A DNA stretch of 54,845 nucleotides from Clostridium sp. 12(A) (GCA_000526575.1 JAGI01000002.1:3477501-3532345), one strand, 5' to 3'. Shown: positions 18,991-27,433, counted from the first letter of the stretch. Numbers and translations are program-made. The notes: generated from the letters alone by a model not told the origin.

Positions 18991-20112
18991 ATGAGAATAG
19001 AAGATTTAAAGACTCCCTGCTATGTGGTTGATGAAGGGAAACTGGAAGAGAATTTAAAGGTGTTAAAGCGGGTGAAGGATAATACCGGCTGTACCATTCT
19101 TTTAGCCCAGAAAGCATTTTCCTGTTTTGCCGAATACCCTCTCATTGGGAAATACATCGACGGGACCACGGCCAGCGGACTGTTTGAAGCCAGGCTTGGG
19201 AAAGAGGAGATGGGACTGGAAAACCATGTGTTTGCTCCTGCTTATAAGGAAGAGGATGTGAAGGAGCTTGTTAAGATCTGTGACCATATGATATTTAACT
19301 CCTTTTCTCAGCTGGAGAAGCACAAGGATTCTTTGGAAGGTGTGAGTGTGGGCATGCGGATCAATCCGGAATGCTCCACTCAGGAGGATCATGCCATTTA
19401 CGATCCTTGCGCTCCGGGCTCCAGACTTGGAGTTACGGCAGAGAACTTTAAGGAAGAATGGCTGCCTTACCTTTCCGGCCTTCATTTCCATACTTTATGT
19501 GAGCAGAACTCTGATGACTTAAAAAAGACATTGGATGCGGTGGAAGAAAAGTTTGGTAAGTACTTAATGGGCCTTTCCTGGCTGAACATGGGAGGCGGAC
19601 ACCACATCACCAGAGAGGATTATGATTTAGAGCTTCTGGAATCCTGCATTAGACACATGCAGGATCAGTATGGAGTTAAAGTTTATTTAGAGCCAGGAGA
19701 AGCGGTGGCATTAAACGCCGGATATCTGGTGACAGAGGTTATGGATGTGGTAGACAATGGAATAAAGACTCTGATCTTAGATGCTTCTGCTTCCTGCCAT
19801 ATGCCCGATGTGTTGGAAATGCCTTATCGTCCGCCTCTTAAGGACAGCGGGCAACCAGGAGAAAAGGCCTACACATACCGCCTTTCTTCCTGCACCTGTC
19901 TGGCTGGAGACGTGATCGGAGATTATTCCTTTGACCAGGAGATTAAGCCGGGAGACAAGCTTTATTTTATGGACATGGCCATCTATTCCATGGTAAAAAA
20001 TAATACCTTTAACGGGATGCCCCTCCCTTCCATTGCAGTTATGGATCAGACTGGGGAATGCCGTGTGGTAAAAGAATTTGGATACGAAGATTTTAAAAAC
20101 AGATTGTCATAA
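18991..20112 (+). CDS. nspC: Carboxynorspermidine/carboxyspermidine decarboxylase
   Basis: PLP enzyme of the alanine-racemase fold that decarboxylates carboxyspermidine to spermidine. The PLP lysine is Lys41 in LLAQKAFS; MGGGHHI (about 205) binds phosphate, and SSCTCLAGDVIGDY carries the substrate-side cysteine and aspartate typical of fold-III basic amino acid decarboxylases. Start choice: GTG at 18988 follows the previous stop directly, but the adjacent ATG at 18991 gives the usual MRIEDLKTPCYV start. It has no strong Shine-Dalgarno and is probably coupled to the upstream gene. Confidence 0.93.
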   Translation: MRIEDLKTPCYVVDEGKLEENLKVLKRVKDNTGCTILLAQKAFSCFAEYPLIGKYIDGTTASGLFEARLGKEEMGLENHVFAPAYKEEDVKELVKICDHMIFNSFSQLEKHKDSLEGVSVGMRINPECSTQEDHAIYDPCAPGSRLGVTAENFKEEWLPYLSGLHFHTLCEQNSDDLKKTLDAVEEKFGKYLMGLSWLNMGGGHHITREDYDLELLESCIRHMQDQYGVKVYLEPGEAVALNAGYLVTEVMDVVDNGIKTLILDASASCHMPDVLEMPYRPPLKDSGQPGEKAYTYRLSSCTCLAGDVIGDYSFDQEIKPGDKLYFMDMAIYSMVKNNTFNGMPLPSIAVMDQTGECRVVKEFGYEDFKNRLS

Positions 20113-20138
20113 GACCATAAAGTAAGAGGATAAGAATG

Positions 20139-21296
20139 ATGAAACGACTGACAAGTCTTCCGGCAGAGGACGGATTTTATATGCCAGGAGAATTTGAGCC
20201 TCATGACGGCTGTATCATGATATGGCCGAAAAGGCCGGGATCCTGGCCCTTTGATGCCAGAGAAGCCAGAAAGGCATTTGTGAAGATTGCAGAGGCCATT
20301 GCAGACAGTGAGCATGTGATCATGCTGGCAGAAGAAGAGACAATAGACTCTGCCAGGGAGATGCTTTCTGACCGGATCGAGGTGGTTCTTATGGAGTCTG
20401 ATGATGCCTGGGCAAGGGATACAGGCCCTACCTTTGTAAGAAACCATAATGGGCAGGTCAGGGGAGTTGACTGGCAGTTTAATGCCTGGGGCGGGGAGTA
20501 TGACGGCCTTTATGCGGACTGGAAAAAGGATGAGCTTTTGGCGTCCAGATTCCTGGACAATTACGGGTATGATACCTACGATGCCAGACATTTTGTTTTG
20601 GAAGGTGGCTCCATTCATTCCGATGGGCAGGGAACCATACTGGTAACAGAGCGTTGCCTTTTAAGCCCGGGACGAAATCCTTCCTTAACGAAGCTTGAAA
20701 TTGAAAACCAGCTTAAAAATTATCTGGGAGCGGAAAAGATTATCTGGCTTCCATACGGAATTTATCAGGATGAAACCAATGAGCACGTGGACAATGTCTG
20801 TGCCTTTGTCCGCCCGGGAGAGGTAATCTTAGCCTGGACCGATGATGAGAGCGATCCTCAGTACGAGATGTCTCTTGCAGATTTAAAGGTATTGGAAGAG
20901 GAGACAGACGCGATGGGAAATCATTTTATCGTCCATAAGCTTCCTATTCCCAAAGAGCCTGTTTGTATCAAACCGGAGGAGCTTTGTGGCTTCACCTTTG
21001 AACCGGGAGAGGATACCAGAGAGGCAGGAGAGCGTCTGGCTGCCAGCTATGTGAATTTCTATCTTTCAAACGGCGGGGTCATTGTTCCCCAGTTTGGAGA
21101 TGAGAATGATTCCATGGCTCTTAAGATTTTAGGGGATTGTTTTCCGGAACGAAAGATTTATCCCATATTTGCAAGAGATATTATAGTCGGGGGAGGCAAC
21201 ATTCACTGCATCACCCAGCAGATTCCAAAAGGAGACGTGCATGAGAAAGGTAACAGTCGCAGCGGTTCAGATGAAATGCTGTCAGGACATCAATGA
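20139..21296 (+). CDS. aguA: Agmatine deiminase
   Basis: Hydrolyses agmatine to N-carbamoylputrescine and ammonia. The nucleophile is in GGGNIHC; starting at the second of two adjacent ATGs makes it Cys357, the family's classical number. Other family residues: [11 protein letters not shown] at the N-terminus, [13 protein letters not shown] (substrate aspartates), [11 protein letters not shown] and DETNEHVDN. Most AguA proteins end soon after the cysteine motif ([10 protein letters not shown]). Here the frame runs on about 19 more residues, so its stop lies 56 nt inside the next gene. The added tail looks like read-through of aguB coding sequence and may have no function of its own. Confidence 0.95.
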   Translation: MKRLTSLPAEDGFYMPGEFEPHDGCIMIWPKRPGSWPFDAREARKAFVKIAEAIADSEHVIMLAEEETIDSAREMLSDRIEVVLMESDDAWARDTGPTFVRNHNGQVRGVDWQFNAWGGEYDGLYADWKKDELLASRFLDNYGYDTYDARHFVLEGGSIHSDGQGTILVTERCLLSPGRNPSLTKLEIENQLKNYLGAEKIIWLPYGIYQDETNEHVDNVCAFVRPGEVILAWTDDESDPQYEMSLADLKVLEEETDAMGNHFIVHKLPIPKEPVCIKPEELCGFTFEPGEDTREAGERLAASYVNFYLSNGGVIVPQFGDENDSMALKILGDCFPERKIYPIFARDIIVGGGNIHCITQQIPKGDVHEKGNSRSGSDEMLSGHQ

Positions 21297-22119
21297 GAAT
21301 ATAGCCAGGGCTGAAGAACTGGTCAGGCAGGCAGCAGGAGAAGGTGCCAACGTGATTCTTCTTCCTGAGCTGTTTGAGCGCCCTTATTTCTGTCAGGAAC
21401 GGCGGTATGAATATTACGATTATGCAACCACCGTGGAAGAAAATCCTGCCATCGCTCATTTTGCATCCATTGCAAAAGAGCTTTCTGTAGTGCTTCCCAT
21501 CAGCTTTTATGAGCGCTCCGGCAATACCATGTATAACTCAGTGGCAGTTCTTGATGGGGACGGAAGGAATCTGGGGATTTACAGAAAGACCCACATTCCC
21601 GATGATCATTATTATCAGGAGAAATTTTACTTTACGCCGGGAGATACCGGCTTTAAAGTCTTTGATACCTTATATGGCACCATTGGAATCGGCATTTGCT
21701 GGGATCAGTGGTTCCCGGAGACTGCCAGATGTCTGGCCCTTTTAGGGGCTGAGATTATTTTATATCCCACAGCCATTGGAAGTGAGCCGATTCTGGAATG
21801 CGACAGCATGGAGCATTGGAGAAGATGTATGCAGGGCCATGCAGCCTCTAACATCGTGCCTGTCGTTGCAGCAAACCGAATTGGAGAGGAAATAGTCACT
21901 CCGTGCGAAGAAAATGGAAACCAAAGCTCTTCTCTTAAATTTTATGGTTCCTCCTTTCTAACGGACAGCACCGGTGCGTTATTAAAATCGTTTGGCAGGG
22001 ATGAAGAAGGGGTTTTATTAGAAACCTATGATTTTGATCAGATCAAACAGGACAGAAGAAACTGGGGCTTATTCCGGGACCGTAGACCGGAGCAGTATAA
22101 GGCCATTGCAGGAAAGTAA
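21241..22119 (+). CDS. aguB: N-carbamoylputrescine amidase
   Basis: Nitrilase-superfamily hydrolase turning N-carbamoylputrescine into putrescine, CO2 and ammonia. The catalytic triad is visible as Glu43 (LLPELFE), Lys116 (YRKTHIPD) and Cys153 ([10 protein letters not shown]), and the 292-residue length is normal. AAAAGGAG at 21226-21233 precedes the ATG at 21241. The start lies inside aguA, so the two genes overlap by 56 nt. It is the last gene of the polyamine operon. Confidence 0.95.
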   Translation: MRKVTVAAVQMKCCQDINENIARAEELVRQAAGEGANVILLPELFERPYFCQERRYEYYDYATTVEENPAIAHFASIAKELSVVLPISFYERSGNTMYNSVAVLDGDGRNLGIYRKTHIPDDHYYQEKFYFTPGDTGFKVFDTLYGTIGIGICWDQWFPETARCLALLGAEIILYPTAIGSEPILECDSMEHWRRCMQGHAASNIVPVVAANRIGEEIVTPCEENGNQSSSLKFYGSSFLTDSTGALLKSFGRDEEGVLLETYDFDQIKQDRRNWGLFRDRRPEQYKAIAGK

Positions 22120-22157
22120 GAACGAAAAACCATAAGGGCACTTTTTTGTGCATAAAA

Positions 22158-22190
22158 AGTCGGGAGCATTCTCCCGGCTTCTGCTATTCT
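22158..22190 (+). terminator. Probable terminator of the polyamine operon
   Basis: Nine-bp stem (22158-22166 with 22171-22179, one U-G pair), 4-nt loop, then a moderately T-rich tail. A smaller GCAC/GTGC hairpin with a T6 loop precedes it. The tail is weak, so some read-through is possible. Confidence 0.5.
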
Positions 22191-22222
22191 TAGGTCATAT
22201 CAAATGAGGGGGAAGGGATTTT

Positions 22223-23083
22223 ATGAACTGGCTTGGTAAGATGAATGAAGCGCTTCAATACATTGAAGATAATCTAACAGGAGAAATTAAGGTGGAAGAA
22301 GCGGCGAAAATAGCCCTGTGCTCCAGCTTTAACTTTCAGCGCATGTTTTCCTATATGGCAGACGTGTCACTTGGAGATTACATTCGCAGAAGGCGGATGA
22401 CCATGGCTGCCACCGAGCTTCTTACAGAAGATACCAGGGTCATTGACGTGGCAGTTAAGTATGGATATGAATCTCCGGTTTCCTTTGCCAGGGCGTTTCA
22501 TGCCATGCATGGAATGAATCCCAGTGAGGTAAAAAAGCCCGGAGCAAAGATAAAATCCTATTCCCGCATTTCATTTGAAATAACCATTAAAGGAGTAGAA
22601 GCTATGAATTATTATGTGAAGGAACTGGAAGGATTTCGTGTCATCGGTTATAAGGAGCGGGTGCCTCTTACGGGCGGAGAGAATTTTAAACGAGTACTTG
22701 ATATGTGGGACCGGTTATCGGAGGACGGCCGATACGACGAACTGCTGGGTTTCAATGACAAGGAAGAGCTTGCCTGCCTTGGAGTGTGTGCAAACTGCAG
22801 TGATGATGAATTTGACTACTATATTGCCACTGGTTCTGACCAGCCGTTAAAAGAAGGTATGGTGGAACTGGCGATTCCTCCAGCTACCTACGTGATTTTT
22901 GAGTGCGTGGGTAAATTACCGGAGAGTCAGCAAACGGTATGGAAACGGATATTTACAGAGTTCTTCCCCACATCAGGATATGAGATCATGGACGGACCTC
23001 AGATCGAATGGTACTCCATGGGAGATCCTTCCAAAGAAGATTATGTCAGCCAGATCTGGATTCCGGTAGGAAAAAAGGCGTAA
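22223..23083 (+). CDS. AraC-family regulator with GyrI-like effector-binding domain
   Basis: Transcriptional regulator of 286 residues with the DNA-binding part first. Two helix-turn-helix motifs occupy about residues 8-105 (IKVEEAAKIALCSSFNFQRM and VIDVAVKYGYESPVSFARAF). A GyrI/Bacterial-Rob-like ligand domain fills about 128-286 (KELEGFRVIGYKERVPL, VELAIPPATYVIFECVG, IEWYSMGDPS). Family members such as Rob and BmrR sense lipophilic compounds. No obvious target lies next to it; the following lipoprotein has its own leader hairpin. AGGGGGAAGG upstream of the ATG is a good ribosome site. Confidence 0.92.
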   Translation: MNWLGKMNEALQYIEDNLTGEIKVEEAAKIALCSSFNFQRMFSYMADVSLGDYIRRRRMTMAATELLTEDTRVIDVAVKYGYESPVSFARAFHAMHGMNPSEVKKPGAKIKSYSRISFEITIKGVEAMNYYVKELEGFRVIGYKERVPLTGGENFKRVLDMWDRLSEDGRYDELLGFNDKEELACLGVCANCSDDEFDYYIATGSDQPLKEGMVELAIPPATYVIFECVGKLPESQQTVWKRIFTEFFPTSGYEIMDGPQIEWYSMGDPSKEDYVSQIWIPVGKKA

Positions 23084-23101
23084 AGTTTTCATAAAAAAGG
23101 C

Positions 23102-23145
23102 ACATTCCCCATATAGATTGTAATAATCAATAAATCGGGGAATGT
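23102..23145 (+). promoter_or_regulatory. Leader hairpin covering the ribosome binding site of the lipoprotein gene
   Basis: A perfect 9-bp inverted repeat: ACATTCCCC (23102-23110) with GGGGAATGT (23137-23145). A smaller inner pair GATT/AATC lies in the loop. The right arm contains the only purine-rich site (GGGGAA) before the ATG at 23149, so pairing would hide the ribosome site. It is not followed by a real T-run, which argues against a simple terminator. Confidence 0.5.
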
Positions 23146-23148
23146 TTC

Positions 23149-23577
23149 ATGAAAAAATTGTCAATCAGAAAACGACTGATTTGCCTGGGATTTATTCTGG
23201 TAGGATTGGTTGCGTTTACCTTAAGTGGATGCCTTGGAAAAGGAGGCGGTAACAAAGTAAAGGATATGGAGTTTTCCGTAACCCCAGATACCGATATCCC
23301 TCAGGAATTAAAGGATATTATTGCACAGAAGCAGCAATCACCGTTTAAGCTGACCTACAGCGATGACAAGAATCTTTACATAGTAGTTGGTTATGGACAG
23401 CAGCCAAGCGGAGGCTTTAGCATCGCCGTCAATGATCTGTATCTCACCGACAATTCCATTGTTTTAAAAACAGAACTCATCGGCCCAGGAAAGGGGGAAG
23501 TCACAGCGACAGACGCCTCTTATCCGTTTATCGTCATTAAAACTGAGATGTCGGAGCTCCCGGTCGTATTTCAATAA
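23149..23577 (+). CDS. Lipoprotein with PrcB C-terminal-like domain
   Basis: Small secreted lipoprotein of 142 residues. Positively charged N-terminus, hydrophobic segment LICLGFILVGLVAF and lipobox LSGC with Cys28 as the lipidation site are clear. The second half (about residues 80-140), GYGQQPSGGFSIAVNDLYL through YPFIVIK, looks like the PrcB C-terminal domain, which in Treponema is part of a surface protease complex. No partner protease gene is adjacent, so the role here is unknown. It is a single-gene unit with its own terminator. Confidence 0.75.
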   Translation: MKKLSIRKRLICLGFILVGLVAFTLSGCLGKGGGNKVKDMEFSVTPDTDIPQELKDIIAQKQQSPFKLTYSDDKNLYIVVGYGQQPSGGFSIAVNDLYLTDNSIVLKTELIGPGKGEVTATDASYPFIVIKTEMSELPVVFQ

Positions 23578-23590
23578 GGAATAAAAACGT

Positions 23591-23630
23591 TAGCCGCTCT
23601 GCTTTTTGATTTGCAGAGCGGCTATTTTAA
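23591..23630 (+). terminator. Terminator of the lipoprotein gene
   Basis: A perfect 12-bp stem (23591-23602 with 23613-23624) with T-rich sequence after it, 14 nt past the stop codon. Confidence 0.85.
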
Positions 23631-23709
23631 AATTTTTCTTTTTTCTTGTGCCTACCTGTGATATACTACCTAAAACAGAAGTCAACAGTAAGAGAAGAGG
23701 AAGGGTTAT

Positions 23710-24381
23710 ATGATATTAAAAGACATATGGCTTGATGTTAAGGCGGTGAAAGAACGGGACCCCGCAGCAAGAAACTCACTGGAAGTACTGTTTTTATATC
23801 AGGGAGTCCATGCATTAATTTGGCATCGGTTTGCACACTGGTTTTATTGTCATAAATTATTTTTCATTGCCAGACTTATTTCTCAGATGGCAAGATTTTT
23901 TACCTTAATAGAAATTCACCCCGGAGCCCAGATGGGCCATGGGATTTTGATTGACCACGGTTGCGGCGTGGTCATCGGAGAGACTGCTGTGGTGGGCGAT
24001 AACTGTACGATTTATCAGGGCGTCACCTTAGGAGGCGTGGGACTAAATAAGGGTAAGCGCCATCCGACCCTAGGAAGCAATGTAACCGTGGGAGCAGGAG
24101 CTAAGATTTTAGGTTCTTTTGATGTAGGAGATAACTGTACCATTGCGGCCAATGCAGTTTTATTAAAGCCACTGGAAAAGAATGTGACTGCTGTGGGCAT
24201 TCCTGCGCGGCCCATTAAGATTCTTGGCGTACCGATTCCAAAGGAAGAGAAGGAAGAGGTAACCATGGAATCCTATTGCCGTATGGAAGAGCGGATCAGA
24301 GTTATGGAACAAACCATAACAGAGCTTCAAAAAGAGCTTTCTCAGTATAAAAATAATGACAGCGAAGAGTCAAATCATTAG
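23710..24381 (+). CDS. cysE: Serine O-acetyltransferase
   Basis: Acetylates L-serine with acetyl-CoA, the first step of cysteine synthesis. The 223-residue protein has the short N-terminal helical region of Firmicute CysE/EpsC (no long SATase extension) and the left-handed beta-helix of hexapeptide repeats (about 70-165), with IHPGAQMGHGILIDHGCG, the catalytic His-Asp environment, VIGETAVVGDN and GKRHPTLG. The last 40 residues are charged and probably coiled. A TGATATACT extended -10-like sequence lies about 45 nt upstream. I see no T-box or S-box leader. Confidence 0.93.
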   Translation: MILKDIWLDVKAVKERDPAARNSLEVLFLYQGVHALIWHRFAHWFYCHKLFFIARLISQMARFFTLIEIHPGAQMGHGILIDHGCGVVIGETAVVGDNCTIYQGVTLGGVGLNKGKRHPTLGSNVTVGAGAKILGSFDVGDNCTIAANAVLLKPLEKNVTAVGIPARPIKILGVPIPKEEKEEVTMESYCRMEERIRVMEQTITELQKELSQYKNNDSEESNH

Positions 24382-24406
24382 AAGTCATTCATTAGGTATA
24401 AAAAAA

Positions 24407-24435
24407 GTATATTGAAACATGCACCTGCATAAACT
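24407..24435 (+). promoter_or_regulatory. Sigma-E-type promoter of the SipL-like gene
   Basis: GTATATT (24407-24413), a 14-nt spacer, then CATAAACT (24428-24435). This fits the sigma-E pattern (KMATATT, 14 nt, CATACANT) with a single -10 mismatch. In C. difficile sipL is expressed in the mother cell, which agrees. Confidence 0.7.
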
Positions 24436-24470
24436 TTCTTAAAGGAATAAAGAAGGTAAGGCAGGTGCTG
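24421..24470 (+). terminator. Possible cysE terminator overlapping the SipL promoter
   Basis: GCACCTGC (24421-24428) pairs with GCAGGTGC (24461-24468), and TTTCTT pairs with AAAGAA inside. The arms span the -10 region of the sigma-E promoter and the ribosome site of the next gene. The tail CTGTTTTA is only weakly T-rich. Confidence 0.45.
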
Positions 24471-24474
24471 TTTT

Positions 24475-26046
24475 ATGTTGGAGCTTTTGAAGAAAAACAT
24501 ACATATGAATCGTTGGAAAGGAAATGCCACATCCCAGGTAACTCTGGATGATGATTTTATTGTTCCAGATACCATGGATGATGTGGACCAGATTATTTTA
24601 AGTGCCGGCGAAATTACAATCGAATCCGTGAAAAACCAGACTGAGAGAGTCACCGTAAGGGGCAAACTGGATTTCACAATCCTCTACCGGGGAGCAGAAG
24701 GCGGACTTCAGACCCTTTCCGGAAGCATCAGCTTTGAGGAGCCGATTAATGTACCTGGTCTGGAAGAACAGGATGTGGTATCACTGACCTGGGACCTTGA
24801 AGACTTAAATGCCGGAATTATCAATTCCAGAAAAATCAGTGTAAAGGCAATCGTAACACTGCAGGTAAAGGTGGAGACTGCCTATGACGTTGACGCTGCT
24901 GTAGAAGTGGACACGGGAAGCGGATATTCTGACTGTCCTCAGGTAGAGGTGCTCCGCCGCAACGTAGATGTGGCAGCTACCGCTCTTCGTCATAAGGACA
25001 CATTCCGCATTAAGGAAAATATTACGCTGTCAGGAAACAAGCCAAACATCGATCACATTTTATGGAGTGAGATGAGGCTGAGAGGCGTCAGCACAAGACC
25101 AATGGATGGCAAAATGATGCTTGACGGTGAACTGATGGTATTTTTGATTTATCAGGGAGAAGGAGAAGGTGCTCCCATTCAGTGGCTGGAGGAGAGCATT
25201 CCATTTTCCGGTGAGCTTGATATGGCTGATGTAACCGATGACATGGTTCCAAGTGTGAATGTACATCTCATTCATAAAGATATGGAAGCAAAGCCAGATG
25301 CCGACGGAGAAATGCGGGAGATGGATCTTGATGCCGTTCTGGAGCTTGATATGAAGCTTTACAGGGAAGAAAATATGGAGCTGTTAAGCGATTTATATTC
25401 CACCAACCGTGAGCTGACGTTACAGACAGGAGAGGCATGCTTTGATAAGATTCTCACCAAGAACATGAGTAAGTGTAAAATCGTAGAGAAGGTGGCACTT
25501 GACAATTCAGACCGGATTCTCCAGATCTGTCACAGCGATGGAACCGTAAAGATTGATGATACGGAAGTTAAGGAAGACGGACTTCATGTAGAAGGTGTAT
25601 TAGAGGTAAGGCTCCTTTTCTTAACCTCTGATGATTCCCAGCCCATTCAGTCGGCCGTAGAAGATGTTCCGTTCCATTACTTAATCGAGGCGCCTGGAAT
25701 CAATTCGGATACCATCAACCAGTTGAATTCCGGTTTAGAACAGCTAAGTGCAGTTATGATGGGCGGAGGAACCGTAGAGATCAAAGCTACTATTTCCCTT
25801 GACTTACTGGCCCTTCAGCCAATCTGTGAGCAGATCATCACCAGTGCTACGGATGCGCCTATGGATTTAAATAATTTACAAAAACTTCCTGGAATTGTTG
25901 GCTATATCGTTCAGCCTGGAGATTCTCTTTGGAAAATTGCCAAAAAATTCCATACCACCATTGATACCATTATGACTGCCAATGGTTTAACGGAAAAAGC
26001 GGTAAAACCAGGGGATCGTTTGATTTTAGTAAAAGAATTGTCTTAA
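24475..26046 (+). CDS. sipL: SPOCS (DUF3794) and LysM domain spore protein, SipL-like
   Basis: Spore morphogenesis protein. In C. difficile SipL binds SpoIVA through its LysM domain to anchor the coat. The 523-residue protein has repeated beta-rich SPOCS/DUF3794 units (about 30-165, 180-320, 340-450), with recurring patterns such as VTVRGKLDFTILYRG and LDGELMVFLIYQGEG. A single C-terminal LysM follows at about 475-520 (YIVQPGDSLWKIAKKFHTT). No signal peptide is present, as expected for a mother-cell protein. A good sigma-E promoter sits upstream. Other SPOCS-LysM proteins exist in Clostridia, so the exact orthology should be confirmed. Confidence 0.85.
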   Translation: MLELLKKNIHMNRWKGNATSQVTLDDDFIVPDTMDDVDQIILSAGEITIESVKNQTERVTVRGKLDFTILYRGAEGGLQTLSGSISFEEPINVPGLEEQDVVSLTWDLEDLNAGIINSRKISVKAIVTLQVKVETAYDVDAAVEVDTGSGYSDCPQVEVLRRNVDVAATALRHKDTFRIKENITLSGNKPNIDHILWSEMRLRGVSTRPMDGKMMLDGELMVFLIYQGEGEGAPIQWLEESIPFSGELDMADVTDDMVPSVNVHLIHKDMEAKPDADGEMREMDLDAVLELDMKLYREENMELLSDLYSTNRELTLQTGEACFDKILTKNMSKCKIVEKVALDNSDRILQICHSDGTVKIDDTEVKEDGLHVEGVLEVRLLFLTSDDSQPIQSAVEDVPFHYLIEAPGINSDTINQLNSGLEQLSAVMMGGGTVEIKATISLDLLALQPICEQIITSATDAPMDLNNLQKLPGIVGYIVQPGDSLWKIAKKFHTTIDTIMTANGLTEKAVKPGDRLILVKELS

Positions 26047-26051
26047 AATGG

Positions 26052-26092
26052 GATGCCAGGCAGAATCTATATAATCTGCCTGGCATCGTTTC
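26052..26092 (+). terminator. Terminator of the SipL-like gene
   Basis: A perfect 13-bp stem (26052-26064 with 26075-26087) followed by GTTTCG. The stem is strong but the T-tract is short. Confidence 0.75.
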
Positions 26093-26140
26093 GTAAAAAA
26101 AGAATGAATCTAAAAAAACAGGGCACTATAAAGAATGTTA

Positions 26141-26300
26141 TTCACATAACGGTTTGTCCTGTTATATAATATACTATAGCTCAGCTATGGTATCAACCAA
26201 TCGATGGCGCCAAAACGCATCCAGCTGGTGCTTTAGATAGATGACAGGTTAGCCTGGGCGGTAGTGACGTGATTGCAAGGCGTTATTACCGTTTACATAA
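26141..26300 (+). promoter_or_regulatory. Promoter and structured leader before the GIY-YIG gene
   Basis: TTCACA (26141-26146), an 18-nt spacer and TATAAT (26165-26170) form a likely promoter. Immediately downstream is a 21-nt dyad (26172-26181 with 26183-26192) that could be an operator. Further down two hairpins are visible: GCGCCA/TGGTGC (26207-26231) and a 10-bp stem 26260-26269 with 26281-26290. I cannot assign this leader to a known RNA family. Confidence 0.45.
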
Positions 26301-26321
26301 TATATCTTTTACGGAGTAAGC

Positions 26322-26597
26322 ATGAATTATACTTATATTTTACAGTGTGCGGATAATACGCTCTACTGCGGATGGACAAACCATCTGGAAAAAAGATTAA
26401 AGGCCCACAACGAGGGAAAGGGCGCAAAATATACCAAAGCCCGAAGACCGGTGCTTCTTGCCTATTACGAGGAGTTTGAATCAAAGACAGAGGCCATGAA
26501 GCGGGAGGCCGCCATAAAGAAGATGTCCAGAAAGGACAAGCTTAAGCTGGTTATGGAAGCACAAAAAGAGGACCGCCAGATTCCAGGAGAGACTTGA
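26322..26597 (+). CDS. GIY-YIG nuclease domain protein (YazA/UPF0213-like)
   Basis: Small 91-residue protein that is essentially a single GIY-YIG domain. The two signature strands read YTYIL (3-7) and LYCGWTN, followed by the conserved arginine in KRLKAHNEGKGAKYT. The glutamate in TEAMKREAAIKK is the likely metal ligand. Family members act on branched or damaged DNA, but YazA-type proteins remain poorly characterised. The gene's 3' end forms part of the shared terminator with the convergent hemolysin III gene. Confidence 0.92.
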   Translation: MNYTYILQCADNTLYCGWTNHLEKRLKAHNEGKGAKYTKARRPVLLAYYEEFESKTEAMKREAAIKKMSRKDKLKLVMEAQKEDRQIPGET

Positions 26598-26618
26598 GAA
26601 TCTGATGGTCCTCTTTTT
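26563..26618. terminator. Bidirectional terminator overlapping two gene ends
   Basis: AAAAAGAGGACC (26563-26574) pairs with GGTCCTCTTTTT (26607-26618), with a second inner pair AGATT/AATCT. The left arm lies inside the GIY-YIG coding sequence and the right arm reaches the stop codon of the convergent hemolysin III gene. Confidence 0.8.
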
Positions 26619-27264
26619 AAGCAACGAACCGATACATCAGCATGTAATGGCAGAAGCTTCCGCCCATAACAAAGAGATGGAATATTTCATGGGAGCCAAA
26701 GCCCTTGTGCCTGGAGTTGAAGATGGGAAGCTTTAAGGCGTAGATCACTCCTCCAACGGTATAAATAATGCCTCCGGCAAGGAGCCAGCCAAATGCAGCG
26801 GGAGAAAGTGCCTGGGTAATCTTACTAAATGCCAGGACACAAGCCCAGCCCATGGCAATGTAGATGCAGGAGGAAAACCACTTAGGACACATGATGAACC
26901 AGGACTTTATAATAATTCCGGTGATAGCAATTCCCCAGACAAGTGCCAAAAGGCCGTATCCGGTTTTATCGCCCAATACAATCAGACAAACAGGAGTATA
27001 GGTTCCAGCTATCAGGATAAAGATCATAAAATGATCGATTTTCTTTAAGAGTTTATTGACTTTTGGCGAGATATCCAAGGTGTGGTAGGTCGTGCTTGCG
27101 GCATATAGTAAAATCATACTGGTGATAAAGACCGTAAGAGCAGTAATATGAAGAGCTCCGGCCGAGGACGCTTTATAAAGCAATGGGACTGCGGCCAAAA
27201 TTGCCAGTACCATCGCAATGAAATGGGTCAGTGCGCTCATTGGATCCTTGATTTTTATGTTCAT
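26617..27264 (-). CDS. Hemolysin III family / PAQR-type membrane protein
   Basis: Integral membrane protein of 215 residues with seven predicted hydrophobic segments. Conserved metal-binding motifs of the PAQR/YqfA superfamily are visible: STTYHT with His near residue 61, DHFMIFILIAGTYTP near 77-91, and HEIFHLFVMGGSFCH near the C-terminus. Related proteins are linked to membrane fluidity or lipid hydrolysis; true haemolysin activity is doubtful. AAGGAGGAG lies 6 nt before the ATG. It is convergent with the GIY-YIG gene. Confidence 0.92.
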   Translation of the reverse strand: MNIKIKDPMSALTHFIAMVLAILAAVPLLYKASSAGALHITALTVFITSMILLYAASTTYHTLDISPKVNKLLKKIDHFMIFILIAGTYTPVCLIVLGDKTGYGLLALVWGIAITGIIIKSWFIMCPKWFSSCIYIAMGWACVLAFSKITQALSPAAFGWLLAGGIIYTVGGVIYALKLPIFNSRHKGFGSHEIFHLFVMGGSFCHYMLMYRFVA

Positions 27265-27404
27265 GATATCTCCTCCTTATTAGTTAATGAAAATATATAA
27301 TGTAGTTATTAATACTATGTAATCTATATTTATATACTATACACTTCCTGTTTAAAATTTGCAAGAGTTTTTTTGAAGGTCAAAGTATTTATTTTTAATT
27401 CTAT

Positions 27405-27433
27405 TTGCCTGTACCTCAGATATTTAATATAAT
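27405..27433 (+). promoter_or_regulatory. Sigma-A promoter of the nitroreductase gene
   Basis: TTGCCT (27405-27410), a 17-nt spacer and TATAAT (27428-27433), placed about 40 nt before the coding start. Confidence 0.7.
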
